From Senimuribacter intestinalis (GTDB taxonomy: Bacteria > Bacillota > Clostridia > Peptostreptococcales > Anaerovoracaceae): a DNA stretch of 64,000 bases. The first letter of the stretch is position 1, and each line of letters begins with the position of its first letter. The notes beneath the pieces are model-generated. The model had not been told where the DNA came from, searched no databases, and saw only the letters and a program-made list of their open reading frames with translations. This document shows, one piece after another, positions 1-8,843 of this stretch. A program made the translations under genes and the position numbers. Location: positions 1 to 64,000 of the forward strand of contig CALPCJ010000014.1 of assembly GCA_943192975.1 (NCBI GenBank). The letters are read 5' to 3'.

Positions 1-545
1 AGCTTCATCAGCTTGAACATGGTTTCAAAGCTGACCTGGCGATAGCCGATATCGATGATTTCTTTGATATGAGAAGGAACCAATTGCGGCTCTGCCGGTG
101 TGATGGCAATGTTTAAATGACTGTAAATACCGGTGTGTGCTAAGGATTCATCGAAAGCAATCATATTGATATGGCTGATGCCCACCTCGTAAAAGGAGTT
201 AAGTGTATCAAGGGAGCTGTTATAGGAGTCATTGACGATGAGGACATCGGTTCCAGCTGGGATTTTGGAAATTTTTTTGAGCGCTTCACGCTCCGGACTT
301 CTGGTGATTTTGATGATTTTGTTGAAATCTCTGATGTAGGCGGAGGCCTGCTGGTAAATGTATTCGTCAATGGCAAGAAAAGCATCGGCATGGAGTTTCT
401 GTCCATCTGCCAAATCGTTTAAGTAGCAGTTGGTGAATACGATATGTTCGCCAAAGATGTCCTCCAGATTATTTTTGATAAAATCAATAGCGTTCTTGTT
501 GTTGGACGTTCTATATATAATGATAACTCTTTTTGAATTGTTCAT
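1..545 (-). CDS. Probable sigma-54-dependent activator, N-terminal part (truncated by window edge)
   Basis: The minus-strand frame opens at an ATG at 545 (protein starts MNNSKRVIIIYRTSNNKNAI) and runs without a stop to base 1, giving about 181 residues. What is visible is an alpha/beta sensor-like domain; the AAA+ and helix-turn-helix parts would lie off the window. I see no diagnostic motif in this fragment. The assignment rests on context: it is divergent from a racemase gene behind a sigma-54 promoter, and three more sigma-54 promoters follow in the next 13 kb, which require a bacterial enhancer-binding protein. It could instead be another class of regulator. Confidence 0.5.
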   Translation of the reverse strand, partial: MNNSKRVIIIYRTSNNKNAIDFIKNNLEDIFGEHIVFTNCYLNDLADGQKLHADAFLAIDEYIYQQASAYIRDFNKIIKITRSPEREALKKISKIPAGTDVLIVNDSYNSSLDTLNSFYEVGISHINMIAFDESLAHTGIYSHLNIAITPAEPQLVPSHIKEIIDIGYRQVSFETMFKLMK

Positions 546-738
546 GAAAACACCTCGCTTGAGCAAAAAATGCACAGGATAATTCGATAAGAATAGTATA
601 GCCTAAAACGAGCAAAAACAAAAGGGGAAATGTGATGAAATATGATTTAATAGGATTATAACGCAAAAATACTGGAAGAAGCATGACGAAAAAAGGGGGA
701 AAACAGCGATATACAAAAATTGAATACAGTGGTAAAAT

Positions 739-754
739 TGGCATATAAATTGCT
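739..754 (+). promoter_or_regulatory. Sigma-54 promoter upstream of the racemase gene
   Basis: TGGCATATAAATTGCT matches the -24/-12 pattern TGGCAC-N5-TTGCA. The GG (740-741) and GC (752-753) dinucleotides are separated by the required 10 bases. It lies 43 bp before the racemase start. Confidence 0.75.
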
Positions 755-796
755 CTTTAAATTAAGACAGCCTAAAAAATAAGGAGAAGTAACAAT

Positions 797-1495
797 ATGG
801 ACAAAAAGATTGGAGTGTTAGGCGGCATGGGACCGATGGCATCGCAGCTCTTTTATAAACTTGTAACAGAAAAGACTGCTGCAGATTGCGACCAGGACCA
901 TGTAAGGATGGTCATTTACAGTGATTCATCTATGCCGGATCGAACTGGCGCCATTTTAAGCGGTGAATATGATAAAGTGTATTCTCAGCTTTTGGAAGAC
1001 GCAAAAGTTCTTGAGAACTGCGGGTGCGAAGCGATTTGTATTACCTGCAATACAGCACATTTCTTTGGAGAAATGATGGTAGATCAACTCAAGGTTCCTT
1101 TTATTCACATGATTAAAGAAACTGTTGATGCCATTGCAAGAGAAACGCCGGGCGCAAAAGTTGCTGTCCTTGCAACGGATGGGACCATCAAAACAGGACT
1201 CTATCAAAAACATATGGAAGCGGCGGGGCTTACAGCTTATGCGCCGTCTGAGGAAATACAAAAGGAAGTCATGTATCAGATTTATGACCGAATTAAGAGT
1301 GGACTTGTCTGGGATGCAGCCTCTTGGGATAGAATTGAAGAAGCGGTAAAGAGTGCCGGCTGCCAAAAAGCAATTATGGCATGCACGGAACTGTCCGTCA
1401 TCAAAGCCGATAACGGATTGTCAGATTTTTATGTAGATCCGATGGAAGTGCTTGCTGAAAAAGTGATTTTGTTCAGCGGAAGAAGATTAAAATGA
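797..1495 (+). CDS. Aspartate/glutamate racemase family protein
   Basis: A 232-residue protein of the cofactor-independent Asp/Glu racemase family, which interconverts L- and D-acidic amino acids by a two-cysteine mechanism. Visible motifs are GGMGPMAS at 9-16, the first catalytic cysteine Cys84 in CITCNTAHFF, and the second, Cys196, in MACTELS. Length is normal for the family. The start follows AAGGAG eight bases upstream. It has its own sigma-54 promoter and precedes a D-peptide hydrolase/transport operon, suggesting that it converts imported D-Asp or D-Glu into usable L-forms. Aspartate versus glutamate specificity cannot be decided here. Confidence 0.88.
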   Translation: MDKKIGVLGGMGPMASQLFYKLVTEKTAADCDQDHVRMVIYSDSSMPDRTGAILSGEYDKVYSQLLEDAKVLENCGCEAICITCNTAHFFGEMMVDQLKVPFIHMIKETVDAIARETPGAKVAVLATDGTIKTGLYQKHMEAAGLTAYAPSEEIQKEVMYQIYDRIKSGLVWDAASWDRIEEAVKSAGCQKAIMACTELSVIKADNGLSDFYVDPMEVLAEKVILFSGRRLK

Positions 1496-1591
1496 GTTGA
1501 AACAGGATTTAATTATTAATGTATCCTATTATGGGGTGCATTAAGGATAGAAAATCGTTAGAAGTACGTCAGGAATTTAGATAAATAAGTT

Positions 1592-1607
1592 TGGCATAAA
1601 AATTGCT
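1592..1607 (+). promoter_or_regulatory. Sigma-54 promoter upstream of the S12 hydrolase/ABC importer operon
   Basis: TGGCATAAAAATTGCT fits the -24/-12 consensus with GG at 1593-1594 and GC at 1605-1606, exactly 10 bases apart. It lies about 76 bp before the hydrolase start. Confidence 0.78.
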
Positions 1608-1682
1608 GTTTATATATGCAAATAATCTGTCAGATTATTTTTATAAGTTCGAATGACGTATGGACAGACAAAAGGAAAGACA

Positions 1683-3095
1683 ATGAAACAGGATAAAGAA
1701 GTATTGAATCAGTATTTAGAGAAGCTTTTTCAGGAAAAAGGATATGCGGGCATGGCTGTATCTCTTCGCGGACCAGAGGGACCCATCTTCGAAAGAGGCT
1801 TCGGATATAGAAGTATAGAAAAGAATTTGCCGACAGACGAAAATACGGTTTTTGGCATAGCCTCTATGAGCAAATCCATGACAGCGCTGGCATGTTGTAT
1901 TCTTCATGCAGAAGGCAAGCTGAGCCTGGATGATCCGATTACCAAGTATTTTCCAAGTTTACATATTCCAGGCGCACCGGATGAATGCGTGACACTGAGA
2001 GTCATCGCTATGCACAGAGCAGGTATTCCGCCTCTTCCTCCGCTGGAATGGTCCATCGCGATGAACAGTGCCGAAGAGGACAATGACTGGTATCGCCATA
2101 TGGTAAAAACAGCGCCGAACAAGATGGAAACCATTGATCAGCTTGTGGATTATCTGGCACAGGGCGATTATACGCCGCTTGGTGCTCCAGGCGAATTCAT
2201 GAGTTATTCCAATGACGGCTATGCACTGCTCTCCTATGTAGTGGATATGGCAGCAGGAATCACCTTGGAAGAGTTTTTGACTGAACGGATATTTAAACCT
2301 TTAGGCATGACTCGCTCTGTTCTGGATCTCGACGCAAGTGAGGCAAAGAGTTTGGCACAGGGTAATATTACCAGTCTTTTTGAAAAAGACTATGAAGAAA
2401 ACAAAATGTACGAGGATGACAATTGGTCGGTGCTTCCGCCTTTCCGCGGCTGCGCCTGTGTAAAGTCCACAGCAAGCGATATGACCAGGTATTACAAGAT
2501 GCTGGCAGATTACGGTATGTGGGAAGGCAGCCAGGTTATCCCGAAAGAAGCAGTAGAACTGATGGTGGGAAGAGAATTCCCACTCAGGAAGGAACCCTTC
2601 TATTGTTTAGGTCTTACGAAAAATCTGATTGGAGGTATGCAGATTTGCCAGCACACCGGCGGACTTCATGGCGTATCTTCTATGGGTGGATTTACAGAAA
2701 CCGGCTACAGCGGCACTGTCCTTTGCAATCAGGGCGATGTCGATGTAGAGGAATTTTTGTGGGTGTTATATAATTTTGCACTAGGACTTCCGCTGGAAAC
2801 AAAACATCATTGGACCGTGCCAAATGGCAAAGAGTTCAGCCAGCCGGAAATGCTCTGCGGGGATTATTTCAGCAATGAAGGCTTGCCGGCACATACCATC
2901 GTTACTTATGAGGACGGCATATTAAAGGTGGATTATAACGGGATGAAAGGAATCCTAAAATACTGCGGCGGCTTGGCATTTGCGGTATTTGCTGAAAAGG
3001 ATCCGACCCGAAGAGTCAGTTCCTTCCGCTTTTTCCTTAGAGATGGGAAAGCATGGGGCGTGAGATGCTACAACAGAATTTATCAGAGAGTGTAA
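1683..3095 (+). CDS. Serine hydrolase, beta-lactamase/D-peptidase (S12) family
   Basis: About 470 residues with the serine penicillin-recognising fold: SxxK as S61-M-S-K64, the YxN motif Y175-S-N177 and HTG at 324-326 in QHTGGLHG. No signal peptide is visible, so it is probably cytoplasmic. Family S12 includes class C beta-lactamases, D-Ala-D-Ala carboxypeptidases and D-stereospecific aminopeptidases/esterases. Being first in an operon with a peptide importer favours hydrolysis of imported D-residue peptides. An in-frame ATG at 1653 lacks a ribosome site, while AAAGGAAAGA precedes 1683, so I chose 1683. An antibiotic-resistance role seems less likely without an export signal. Confidence 0.82.
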   Translation: MKQDKEVLNQYLEKLFQEKGYAGMAVSLRGPEGPIFERGFGYRSIEKNLPTDENTVFGIASMSKSMTALACCILHAEGKLSLDDPITKYFPSLHIPGAPDECVTLRVIAMHRAGIPPLPPLEWSIAMNSAEEDNDWYRHMVKTAPNKMETIDQLVDYLAQGDYTPLGAPGEFMSYSNDGYALLSYVVDMAAGITLEEFLTERIFKPLGMTRSVLDLDASEAKSLAQGNITSLFEKDYEENKMYEDDNWSVLPPFRGCACVKSTASDMTRYYKMLADYGMWEGSQVIPKEAVELMVGREFPLRKEPFYCLGLTKNLIGGMQICQHTGGLHGVSSMGGFTETGYSGTVLCNQGDVDVEEFLWVLYNFALGLPLETKHHWTVPNGKEFSQPEMLCGDYFSNEGLPAHTIVTYEDGILKVDYNGMKGILKYCGGLAFAVFAEKDPTRRVSSFRFFLRDGKAWGVRCYNRIYQRV

Positions 3096-3156
3096 GGGGA
3101 ATTTTATTTAGCTCTTTGTATGTTATATTTAGCAACAAATAAAGAAGGGAGATGTA

Positions 3157-4099
3157 ATTATCAGAAATTATACTATCAAACGAATTCTGCAGGGACTGCT
3201 TTTAGTTATCTGCGTATCTTTCCTGGTTTTCAGCTTAATGTACATGATGCCAGGTGATCCGGTAGATATGGTCGTAGACCGTAAAGTGTCGGAAGAAAGA
3301 AAAGCAGAAATTGCCCATGAAATGGGCTATGACCTGCCATTTTTTACCCAGTACAAGAACTGGGCGTCAGACATTCTCCACGGAGATTTCGGAACATCCA
3401 CAAGATACAAGAGTGATGTTTGGGATTTAATGAAACAGAGGATTCCTTACAGTTTAACGCTTTGTGTATGGTCGCTGATTTTGGAGCTTGTGATTGCCTT
3501 GCCACTGGGACTGTTGTGTGCGGTAAAGAAAGACGGTTTTTTTGACCGATTTACAGTTAACTTTTCGCTGCTGCTCACCGCAGTGCCGTCGTTCTGGCTG
3601 GCAGCGCTATTCATCCTGTTCTTCAGTGTAAAGCTTGGTGTACTTCCAATTAGTGGTTATGCACAGCCTGAAAACTGGGTACTTCCAATTGCAGTAACCG
3701 TACTTACCGGTATGGGGGGGGACGCTCCGTATCACTAAAACAGAAGTATTGGAAGTTTTTAACGAAAAATATGTAACCACAGCCTATGCAAAGGGACTTC
3801 CAAAGAAAACTGTTTTGATTAAGCATGTACTTAGAAATTCATTAATTCTGGTTACTACACTGGTGTTCATGTCAATTCCTTGGCTGATTTCTGGTGCCGT
3901 TATCATCGAAAAAATATTTGGTTTGCCAGGTATGGGAAACCTCCTTCTCAACTCTATTATCGTTCAGGACATGCCGGTTGTACAGGCGGTATTGCTTTTG
4001 ATTGCGATTTTGACCGTAATCTGCAACTTGCTCAGTGATATCATCATGGGTATCCTGGATCCGAGAATTAGATTATCATTGAGCGGAGGTGACAACTAA
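3157..4099 (+). pseudogene. Dpp/Opp-type peptide ABC permease B, frameshifted at a G8 tract and without a normal start codon
   Basis: The first part (to 3738) carries the N-terminal membrane helix and the MMPGDP region. The second part (from about 3720) carries the permease signature TTAYAKGLPKKTVLIKHVLRN and ends in ILDPRIR. Both are halves of one DppB-type inner-membrane permease. The break is in the run of eight G at 3714-3721; seven G would join the frames as M-G-G-T-L-R-I-T. The 5' end also lacks ATG/GTG/TTG: after GGGAG at 3147-3151 only ATT (3157) or ATC (3160) is suitably placed, and the next ATG (3238) would remove the first helix. The gene is phase-variable, decayed or mis-sequenced; the rest of the operon is intact. 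Confidence 0.85.
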
Positions 4100-4100
4100 G

Positions 4101-4946
4101 ATGAACAAAAAATGGAAAGAAAGACTCTATGAGTGCTGGAAGAACAAAAACTTCATGATTGGTTTGTTCGTTCTGGTTTCCCTCATTATTATAGCAGCTT
4201 TTGCAGACGTGATTGCGCCATACGGTGTCAATGAACACGGCGTTGGCGGTCGCTATGAGGCGCCAAGTGCAAAATGCTGGTTTGGTACAGACGCACTGGG
4301 GAGAGACTTGTTTTCTCGCGTTATCTACGGAAGCAGACTGGCTCTGTGGGTAGCCTTCCTGGGCGGCAGTATTCAGCTTGTTATCGGCGTTGTTGTAGGT
4401 CTTGCCTGCGGTTTCTTTGGAAAATGGGTTGACAGAATCCTGTCCTTCCTGACAGATTTGACCTGGTGTATTCCGGGAACCATTCTGGCGCTGGCTGTAG
4501 TTACCTTAATCGGTAAAGGCTTGACCAACACTATTATCGCAATTTCCCTCGTTGCATGGGCAAGTTATGCGCGTGCAGTAAGAGCAAAGACCTTATCCCT
4601 TAGAAATATGGCGTTTGTTGAAACCGGAAAAGCTTTTGGTGAAAGCAACGCTGCTCTAATGGTCAGATACATATTGCCAAATGTAGTTCCGTCTCTGATT
4701 GTTCTGGTATCCTTAAACCTGCCGGGAACTATCATGTCGACAACTACGCTGTCTTTCCTGGGACTTGGCTCACAGCCGCCGTCACCGGACTGGGGACTTG
4801 CAATTTCTGAAGGTATCAAATCCATTACCAGAGCGCCTTGGCTCAGTTTGTACCCTGGTATTGCACTGGTATACACTACGTTTGGTTTTAATCTGCTGGG
4901 TGAAGGTCTTAGAGACCTCCTCGATCCGCATATGAAGTCACAGTAA
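4101..4946 (+). CDS. Dpp/Opp-type peptide ABC permease C
   Basis: A 281-residue inner-membrane permease of the DppC/OppC type. A short cytoplasmic N-terminus leads to a first helix near residues 18-38 (MIGLFVLVSLIIIAAFADVI), followed by the characteristic FGTDALGRDLFSRVIYG segment. The inner-membrane-component signature near ARAVRAKTLSLRNMAFVETG lies in the middle, and LLGEGLRDLLDPHMK ends the protein. CGGAGGTGA overlaps the end of the upstream permease gene and serves the ATG at 4101; an in-frame GTG at 4089 sits inside that ribosome site and is less likely. It pairs with the B permease to form the channel. Confidence 0.92.
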   Translation: MNKKWKERLYECWKNKNFMIGLFVLVSLIIIAAFADVIAPYGVNEHGVGGRYEAPSAKCWFGTDALGRDLFSRVIYGSRLALWVAFLGGSIQLVIGVVVGLACGFFGKWVDRILSFLTDLTWCIPGTILALAVVTLIGKGLTNTIIAISLVAWASYARAVRAKTLSLRNMAFVETGKAFGESNAALMVRYILPNVVPSLIVLVSLNLPGTIMSTTTLSFLGLGSQPPSPDWGLAISEGIKSITRAPWLSLYPGIALVYTTFGFNLLGEGLRDLLDPHMKSQ

Positions 4947-4966
4947 AGCAAGAAAGGAGTATGGAA

Positions 4967-5941
4967 ATGAGTGAAGAATTATTAAAGCTTGAACATCTGT
5001 CCATCGACTACAAAGTAAAGGATGGATACCTTTCTGCTGTCAACGATGTAAACTTTACAGTAAATAAAGGCGAGGTATTTGCAGTAGTCGGTGAATCTGG
5101 CTGCGGTAAATCCACCGTTGCCCACAGCATCATGAATCTGCTGCCGGGTGGCAACGAGGAGATGCATGGAAAAATTCTGTTCAAAGGCAAAGATCTGCGC
5201 ACCTGTACACAGCAGGAAATGGAGTCTATTCGCGGAAAAGAAATCGGTATGATTTTCCAGAATCCGCTGGATTCCCTAAATCCAGTGTACACCGTAGGCG
5301 GACAGATTGCAGAAGCAATCCAGCTTGACAAAGTAGATAAAGTAGAAGCATGGAACAGAGTAACTCAATTATTTAAGGATGTTAAGATGCCGGATGCGGA
5401 GGAACGCGTAAAGAGCTTTCCCCATGAACTGTCCGGCGGTATGCGTCAGCGTGTCATGATCGCTATGATGTTATCCAGAAATCCGGAGCTGCTCATTGCA
5501 GACGAACCGACCACTGCTCTTGATGTAACGATCGAGGCGCAGATTCTGGAAATCATGAAAGAATTGAAAGATAAATATAATACGGCAATTATGCTGATTA
5601 CCCATAACTTTGGTCTGGTAGCAGAAATTGCAGACAAGATTGGTATCATGTATGCCGGTGAAATGGTAGAAAGCGGAGACGTATTTGAAATCTTTGCAAA
5701 CCCAACTCACCCGTACACTCGTCTTCTCATGCAGGCATTGCCTAGCAAGACCAAAGCGGAGGGGCGTTTGCAGACTATCACGGGTTCTGTTCCTCGTATT
5801 ACCGAGAAGAAACCGGAATGTCGTTTTGCAAACCGCTGTCCGTTTGCAGAGGAAGTGTGCTTCAAAGAAGCACCTCCGATGAATTATGTAAGTGAAAGCC
5901 ATTTCTGCCGTTGTCATTTGGCTGGAAAGGAAGAAAAGTAA
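4967..5941 (+). CDS. Peptide ABC transporter ATP-binding protein (DppD/OppD type)
   Basis: A 324-residue ATPase. The Walker A motif GESGCGKST lies near residue 43, the signature is LSGGMRQRVMIAMML, and Walker B is LLIADEPTTALD. The C-terminus has the oligopeptide/dipeptide extension with cysteines (CRFANRCPF...C...C), which in this family can hold an iron-sulfur cluster. AAGGAG lies seven bases before the ATG at 4967; the ATG at 4961 would be one base from it. It energises import through the B/C permeases together with the next gene. Confidence 0.92.
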   Translation: MSEELLKLEHLSIDYKVKDGYLSAVNDVNFTVNKGEVFAVVGESGCGKSTVAHSIMNLLPGGNEEMHGKILFKGKDLRTCTQQEMESIRGKEIGMIFQNPLDSLNPVYTVGGQIAEAIQLDKVDKVEAWNRVTQLFKDVKMPDAEERVKSFPHELSGGMRQRVMIAMMLSRNPELLIADEPTTALDVTIEAQILEIMKELKDKYNTAIMLITHNFGLVAEIADKIGIMYAGEMVESGDVFEIFANPTHPYTRLLMQALPSKTKAEGRLQTITGSVPRITEKKPECRFANRCPFAEEVCFKEAPPMNYVSESHFCRCHLAGKEEK

Positions 5942-5942
5942 G

Positions 5943-6917
5943 ATGGAGAAAGTGATGATTAAACTGGATGGCCTAAAAAAATACTTTTCTATTTCTAAAG
6001 GCCTTGTAAAAAAGACAACTACCTACGTAAAGGCAGTAGATGATATTTCCCTGGAAATTGGAGAAGGTGAGATTGTCGGTCTGGTTGGAGAATCCGGCAG
6101 CGGAAAAACGACACTGGCGCGTGTAATTTTGAACCTGACTAAGATGACCGGCGGTAACATTACCATCAACGGAATTGACCTTGCAAATGCCAGCAGGGCT
6201 GAGATGAAGCAGCTTCGCAGCGAAATTGCTGTCGTGTTCCAGGACCCGGCTTCCAACCTGAATCCGAGACAGACTGTAGAAAGCTCCATCATGCGTCCGA
6301 TGATTATTCACGGCGTGCCAAAAGCCGAAGCAAAGCAGAAGGCTAAGGAAGTACTGGAAATGGTAAAGATGGACCAGAGATATCTGGACAGCTTCCCACA
6401 CCAGTTATCCGGCGGTCAGCTGCAGAGAATTGCTATCGCAAGAGCGCTGGCACTGAATCCAAAAGTGATGATTCTCGATGAGCCGACCAGTGCTCTTGAC
6501 GTATCCGTGCAGGCACAGATTCTCAATCTGTTGCTTGACCTGCAGGAACAGTTGAATCTGACCTATTTGGTAATCACTCACGATTTGAACGTCATCAAGT
6601 ACATTAGCGATAAAATCGCTGTCATGTATCTGGGACGTCTGGTGGAATTCGGACCAACCCTTGAAATCGCGGAACATGCAAAGCATCCGTACACAAGAGG
6701 ATTGCTTAACGCAGCGCCGATTCTTGACCCGAATCTTCGTGACAGAAAGAAAGAGGTCATGGGCGGCGATCCGGGCAGCCTGATCAATATCGGAGTCGGC
6801 TGCAGATTCTGCGACAGATGTAAATATGCGACTGAGGAATGTAAGACAACGATGCCAAAGGATACGATAATCGCACCGGGACATCAGGTTTCCTGCTTCC
6901 ATCCGCTTGCTGATTAA
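5943..6917 (+). CDS. Peptide ABC transporter ATP-binding protein (DppF/OppF type)
   Basis: A 324-residue second ATPase with Walker A GESGSGKTT, signature LSGGQLQRIAIARAL and Walker B VMILDEPTSALD, plus the same cysteine-bearing C-terminal extension (CRFCDRCKYATEEC). The ORF opens earlier, at a GTG inside the upstream gene, but the ATG at 5943 directly follows that gene's stop and a GGAAGAAAAG ribosome site. It acts as a heterodimer with the preceding ATPase. Confidence 0.9.
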   Translation: MEKVMIKLDGLKKYFSISKGLVKKTTTYVKAVDDISLEIGEGEIVGLVGESGSGKTTLARVILNLTKMTGGNITINGIDLANASRAEMKQLRSEIAVVFQDPASNLNPRQTVESSIMRPMIIHGVPKAEAKQKAKEVLEMVKMDQRYLDSFPHQLSGGQLQRIAIARALALNPKVMILDEPTSALDVSVQAQILNLLLDLQEQLNLTYLVITHDLNVIKYISDKIAVMYLGRLVEFGPTLEIAEHAKHPYTRGLLNAAPILDPNLRDRKKEVMGGDPGSLINIGVGCRFCDRCKYATEECKTTMPKDTIIAPGHQVSCFHPLAD

Positions 6918-7018
6918 GTGGAAATTAAAGATGGTTGTAATATAAATTGCAATATATATTGCCCTCGGTAGAGAAAAAACTAGAGGGTATCCTAACCCAA
7001 TGAAAAGAGGAGGACAAC

Positions 7019-8578
7019 ATGAAAAAGAAATTATTGGTATTGAGCCTGATTGCTGTATTTGTATTCAGCATGACCGCTTGCGGCGGTGGCGATGGCGGAG
7101 ATGAGGCTTCTGCAAAGACTGAGCTGACCATTATTGACGGTGAATGGTACGGACTGGATACTTACCAGCTGGACAGCACTGCAGGCGGACAGGGACTGAA
7201 CTCAGCTTCTTTATTCCAGTGGAACGCTGAAACAGGCGATGTAGCTGACAACGTATGCACTAACTGGAAAGTAAGCGAAGATGGAAAGACTGCTACCTTT
7301 GATGTACCGGAAGGAATGCTGTATTCCACTGGCGAACAGGTTGAACCGGAAGACGTAATCGCTTCCATCGAACACGGACAGAAAGTCAGCCCTTATAACG
7401 ATGGTTATGACAACATCGAATCCATGGAATGGGAAGGCAGAACAGTTACACTGCACCTGTCCGAATTCCGTTCCGACATGCTGTATTACTTCTGTGCTGG
7501 TTTCGTAATTGTAATCGACAAAGATGAACTGGACAATATGAGTGACGAAGAGCTCATGTGGGGATGCCACCCTTACGGACTGTATGCGCTGGCTGAAGAC
7601 GGATATGTATCTGGTTCTGAAGTAAATCTTGTAAGAAACGAAGGCTTCAAATGCGCAAATCCGCTGGTAAAAAACCAGGGCGCTGGTAAATTTGAAACGG
7701 TAAAGGTAAGATTTAATGTAGAAGAATTTACCCAGACAGAAGATCTGAAGGCTGGAAACGTAGACATTCTGATGTCCGTAGGCAGCGACCAGTATCTGGA
7801 ACTGCAGGACAATGAAGATATCGAAATGGTTGATACTACATATCCGAACATTGCTTACTTCGAAATGAACACTGACCACGATGTATTCTCCGACATTAAC
7901 GTTCGTAAAGCATTAGCGTTGGCTATCGACAGAGACGGTTTGGCAGAATCTGTTGACGGACTGATTGCGCCTGCTTATTCCATGATTTACGATACAGTAC
8001 AGAACTTCAATCAGGATGCAAAAGACTGGTTCCAGAAGAATCTGGCAAACGATCCTGAACAGGCTAAGCAGCTCCTCGAAGAAGCTGGCTGGAAAGAAGG
8101 CAAAGACGGCATCCGTGAAAAGGACGGTAAGAAATTAGAGTTCACATGGTATGCTTGGACTGATGCTACCACCATTCCTGAAGCTATGGCTGAACAGCTG
8201 AGACAGGTTGGTTTCCAGATGAACATCGAAGCAATTGACTGGAACTACGTATACGAAAACATCAGTGCTGACAAGTATGACGCTGGTATCGAATGGCTGT
8301 CCTGGGCAGAACCAATGCTGGTACTGAATGCTTGCCACTATGACAAGAACGCACCAAGCAACACAGACGAATACTTTGATATGGTTAAAAAAGCAGCTCA
8401 CGAAACTGACGGTGAAGAAAGAACTAAGATGGTTGGTGATATCCAGATGTATCTGTTTGAAAATGTAAACATGATTCCTATGTACGCTGAACTTTCCTTC
8501 TCCGCTATGAACAAAGATCTGAAGGTCTTCAACGTATTAGCTGACGGTTCCACTCCGCTCAATGATCTGGCATACTAA
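7019..8578 (+). CDS. Peptide ABC transporter substrate-binding lipoprotein (SBP_bac_5 family)
   Basis: A 519-residue extracytoplasmic solute-binding protein. The N-terminus is a lipoprotein signal: positively charged MKKK, a hydrophobic stretch, and a lipobox ending SMTAC, so Cys21 would be lipidated. The mature protein has family-5 features such as NVRKALALAIDRDGLA. It is the peptide receptor of the preceding importer. AGAGGAGGA lies upstream of the ATG. The 101-bp gap after the ATPase gene may hold a processing site or a weak promoter, which could raise receptor levels relative to the other subunits. Confidence 0.92.
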   Translation: MKKKLLVLSLIAVFVFSMTACGGGDGGDEASAKTELTIIDGEWYGLDTYQLDSTAGGQGLNSASLFQWNAETGDVADNVCTNWKVSEDGKTATFDVPEGMLYSTGEQVEPEDVIASIEHGQKVSPYNDGYDNIESMEWEGRTVTLHLSEFRSDMLYYFCAGFVIVIDKDELDNMSDEELMWGCHPYGLYALAEDGYVSGSEVNLVRNEGFKCANPLVKNQGAGKFETVKVRFNVEEFTQTEDLKAGNVDILMSVGSDQYLELQDNEDIEMVDTTYPNIAYFEMNTDHDVFSDINVRKALALAIDRDGLAESVDGLIAPAYSMIYDTVQNFNQDAKDWFQKNLANDPEQAKQLLEEAGWKEGKDGIREKDGKKLEFTWYAWTDATTIPEAMAEQLRQVGFQMNIEAIDWNYVYENISADKYDAGIEWLSWAEPMLVLNACHYDKNAPSNTDEYFDMVKKAAHETDGEERTKMVGDIQMYLFENVNMIPMYAELSFSAMNKDLKVFNVLADGSTPLNDLAY

Positions 8579-8621
8579 TCTGTAAAATATAGAGCATTAT
8601 GCTAACATGAAGTAGTGAATG

Positions 8622-8651
8622 AGGAGCCGCTATCTGGGCGGCTCCTTTTTT
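8622..8651 (+). terminator. Rho-independent terminator after the importer operon
   Basis: Stem GGAGCCGC (8623-8630) pairs with GCGGCTCC (8638-8645) across a 7-base loop and is followed by six T. Confidence 0.88.
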
Positions 8652-8777
8652 CAGAAAGGATGCTTTCTGAAATGCAGGAACAAGTTGAAACGAGATGAAA
8701 TAAGATAGAAACACATCATGCAAATGGGTGAATCGCTACTCTGTGTGCTTTTACAAGCTTTTGGGCGATATGTCAAT

Positions 8778-8793
8778 TGGCACAAAAATTGCA
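8778..8793 (+). promoter_or_regulatory. Sigma-54 promoter upstream of the P1 peptidase/D-aminopeptidase operon
   Basis: TGGCACAAAAATTGCA is a perfect match to the -24/-12 consensus, with GG at 8779-8780 and GC at 8791-8792 separated by 10 bases. It follows the importer terminator, so this is a separate transcription unit. Confidence 0.88.
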
Positions 8794-8843
8794 TTAACTA
8801 TGGTTTGTAAAAGGACACATAAAATAATAGAGGAGGGCAAAGA

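Noticed and set aside
161..422. Two overlapping ORFs of about 80 codons near the left edge
   Set aside because: Both are shadows of the minus-strand gene starting at 545, whose frame is open to the window edge and has protein-like composition.
6931..6960. A fifth sigma-54 promoter before the substrate-binding protein gene
   Set aside because: A TTGCAA is present but no GG lies 10 bases upstream of the GC; the best spacing gives GT instead.
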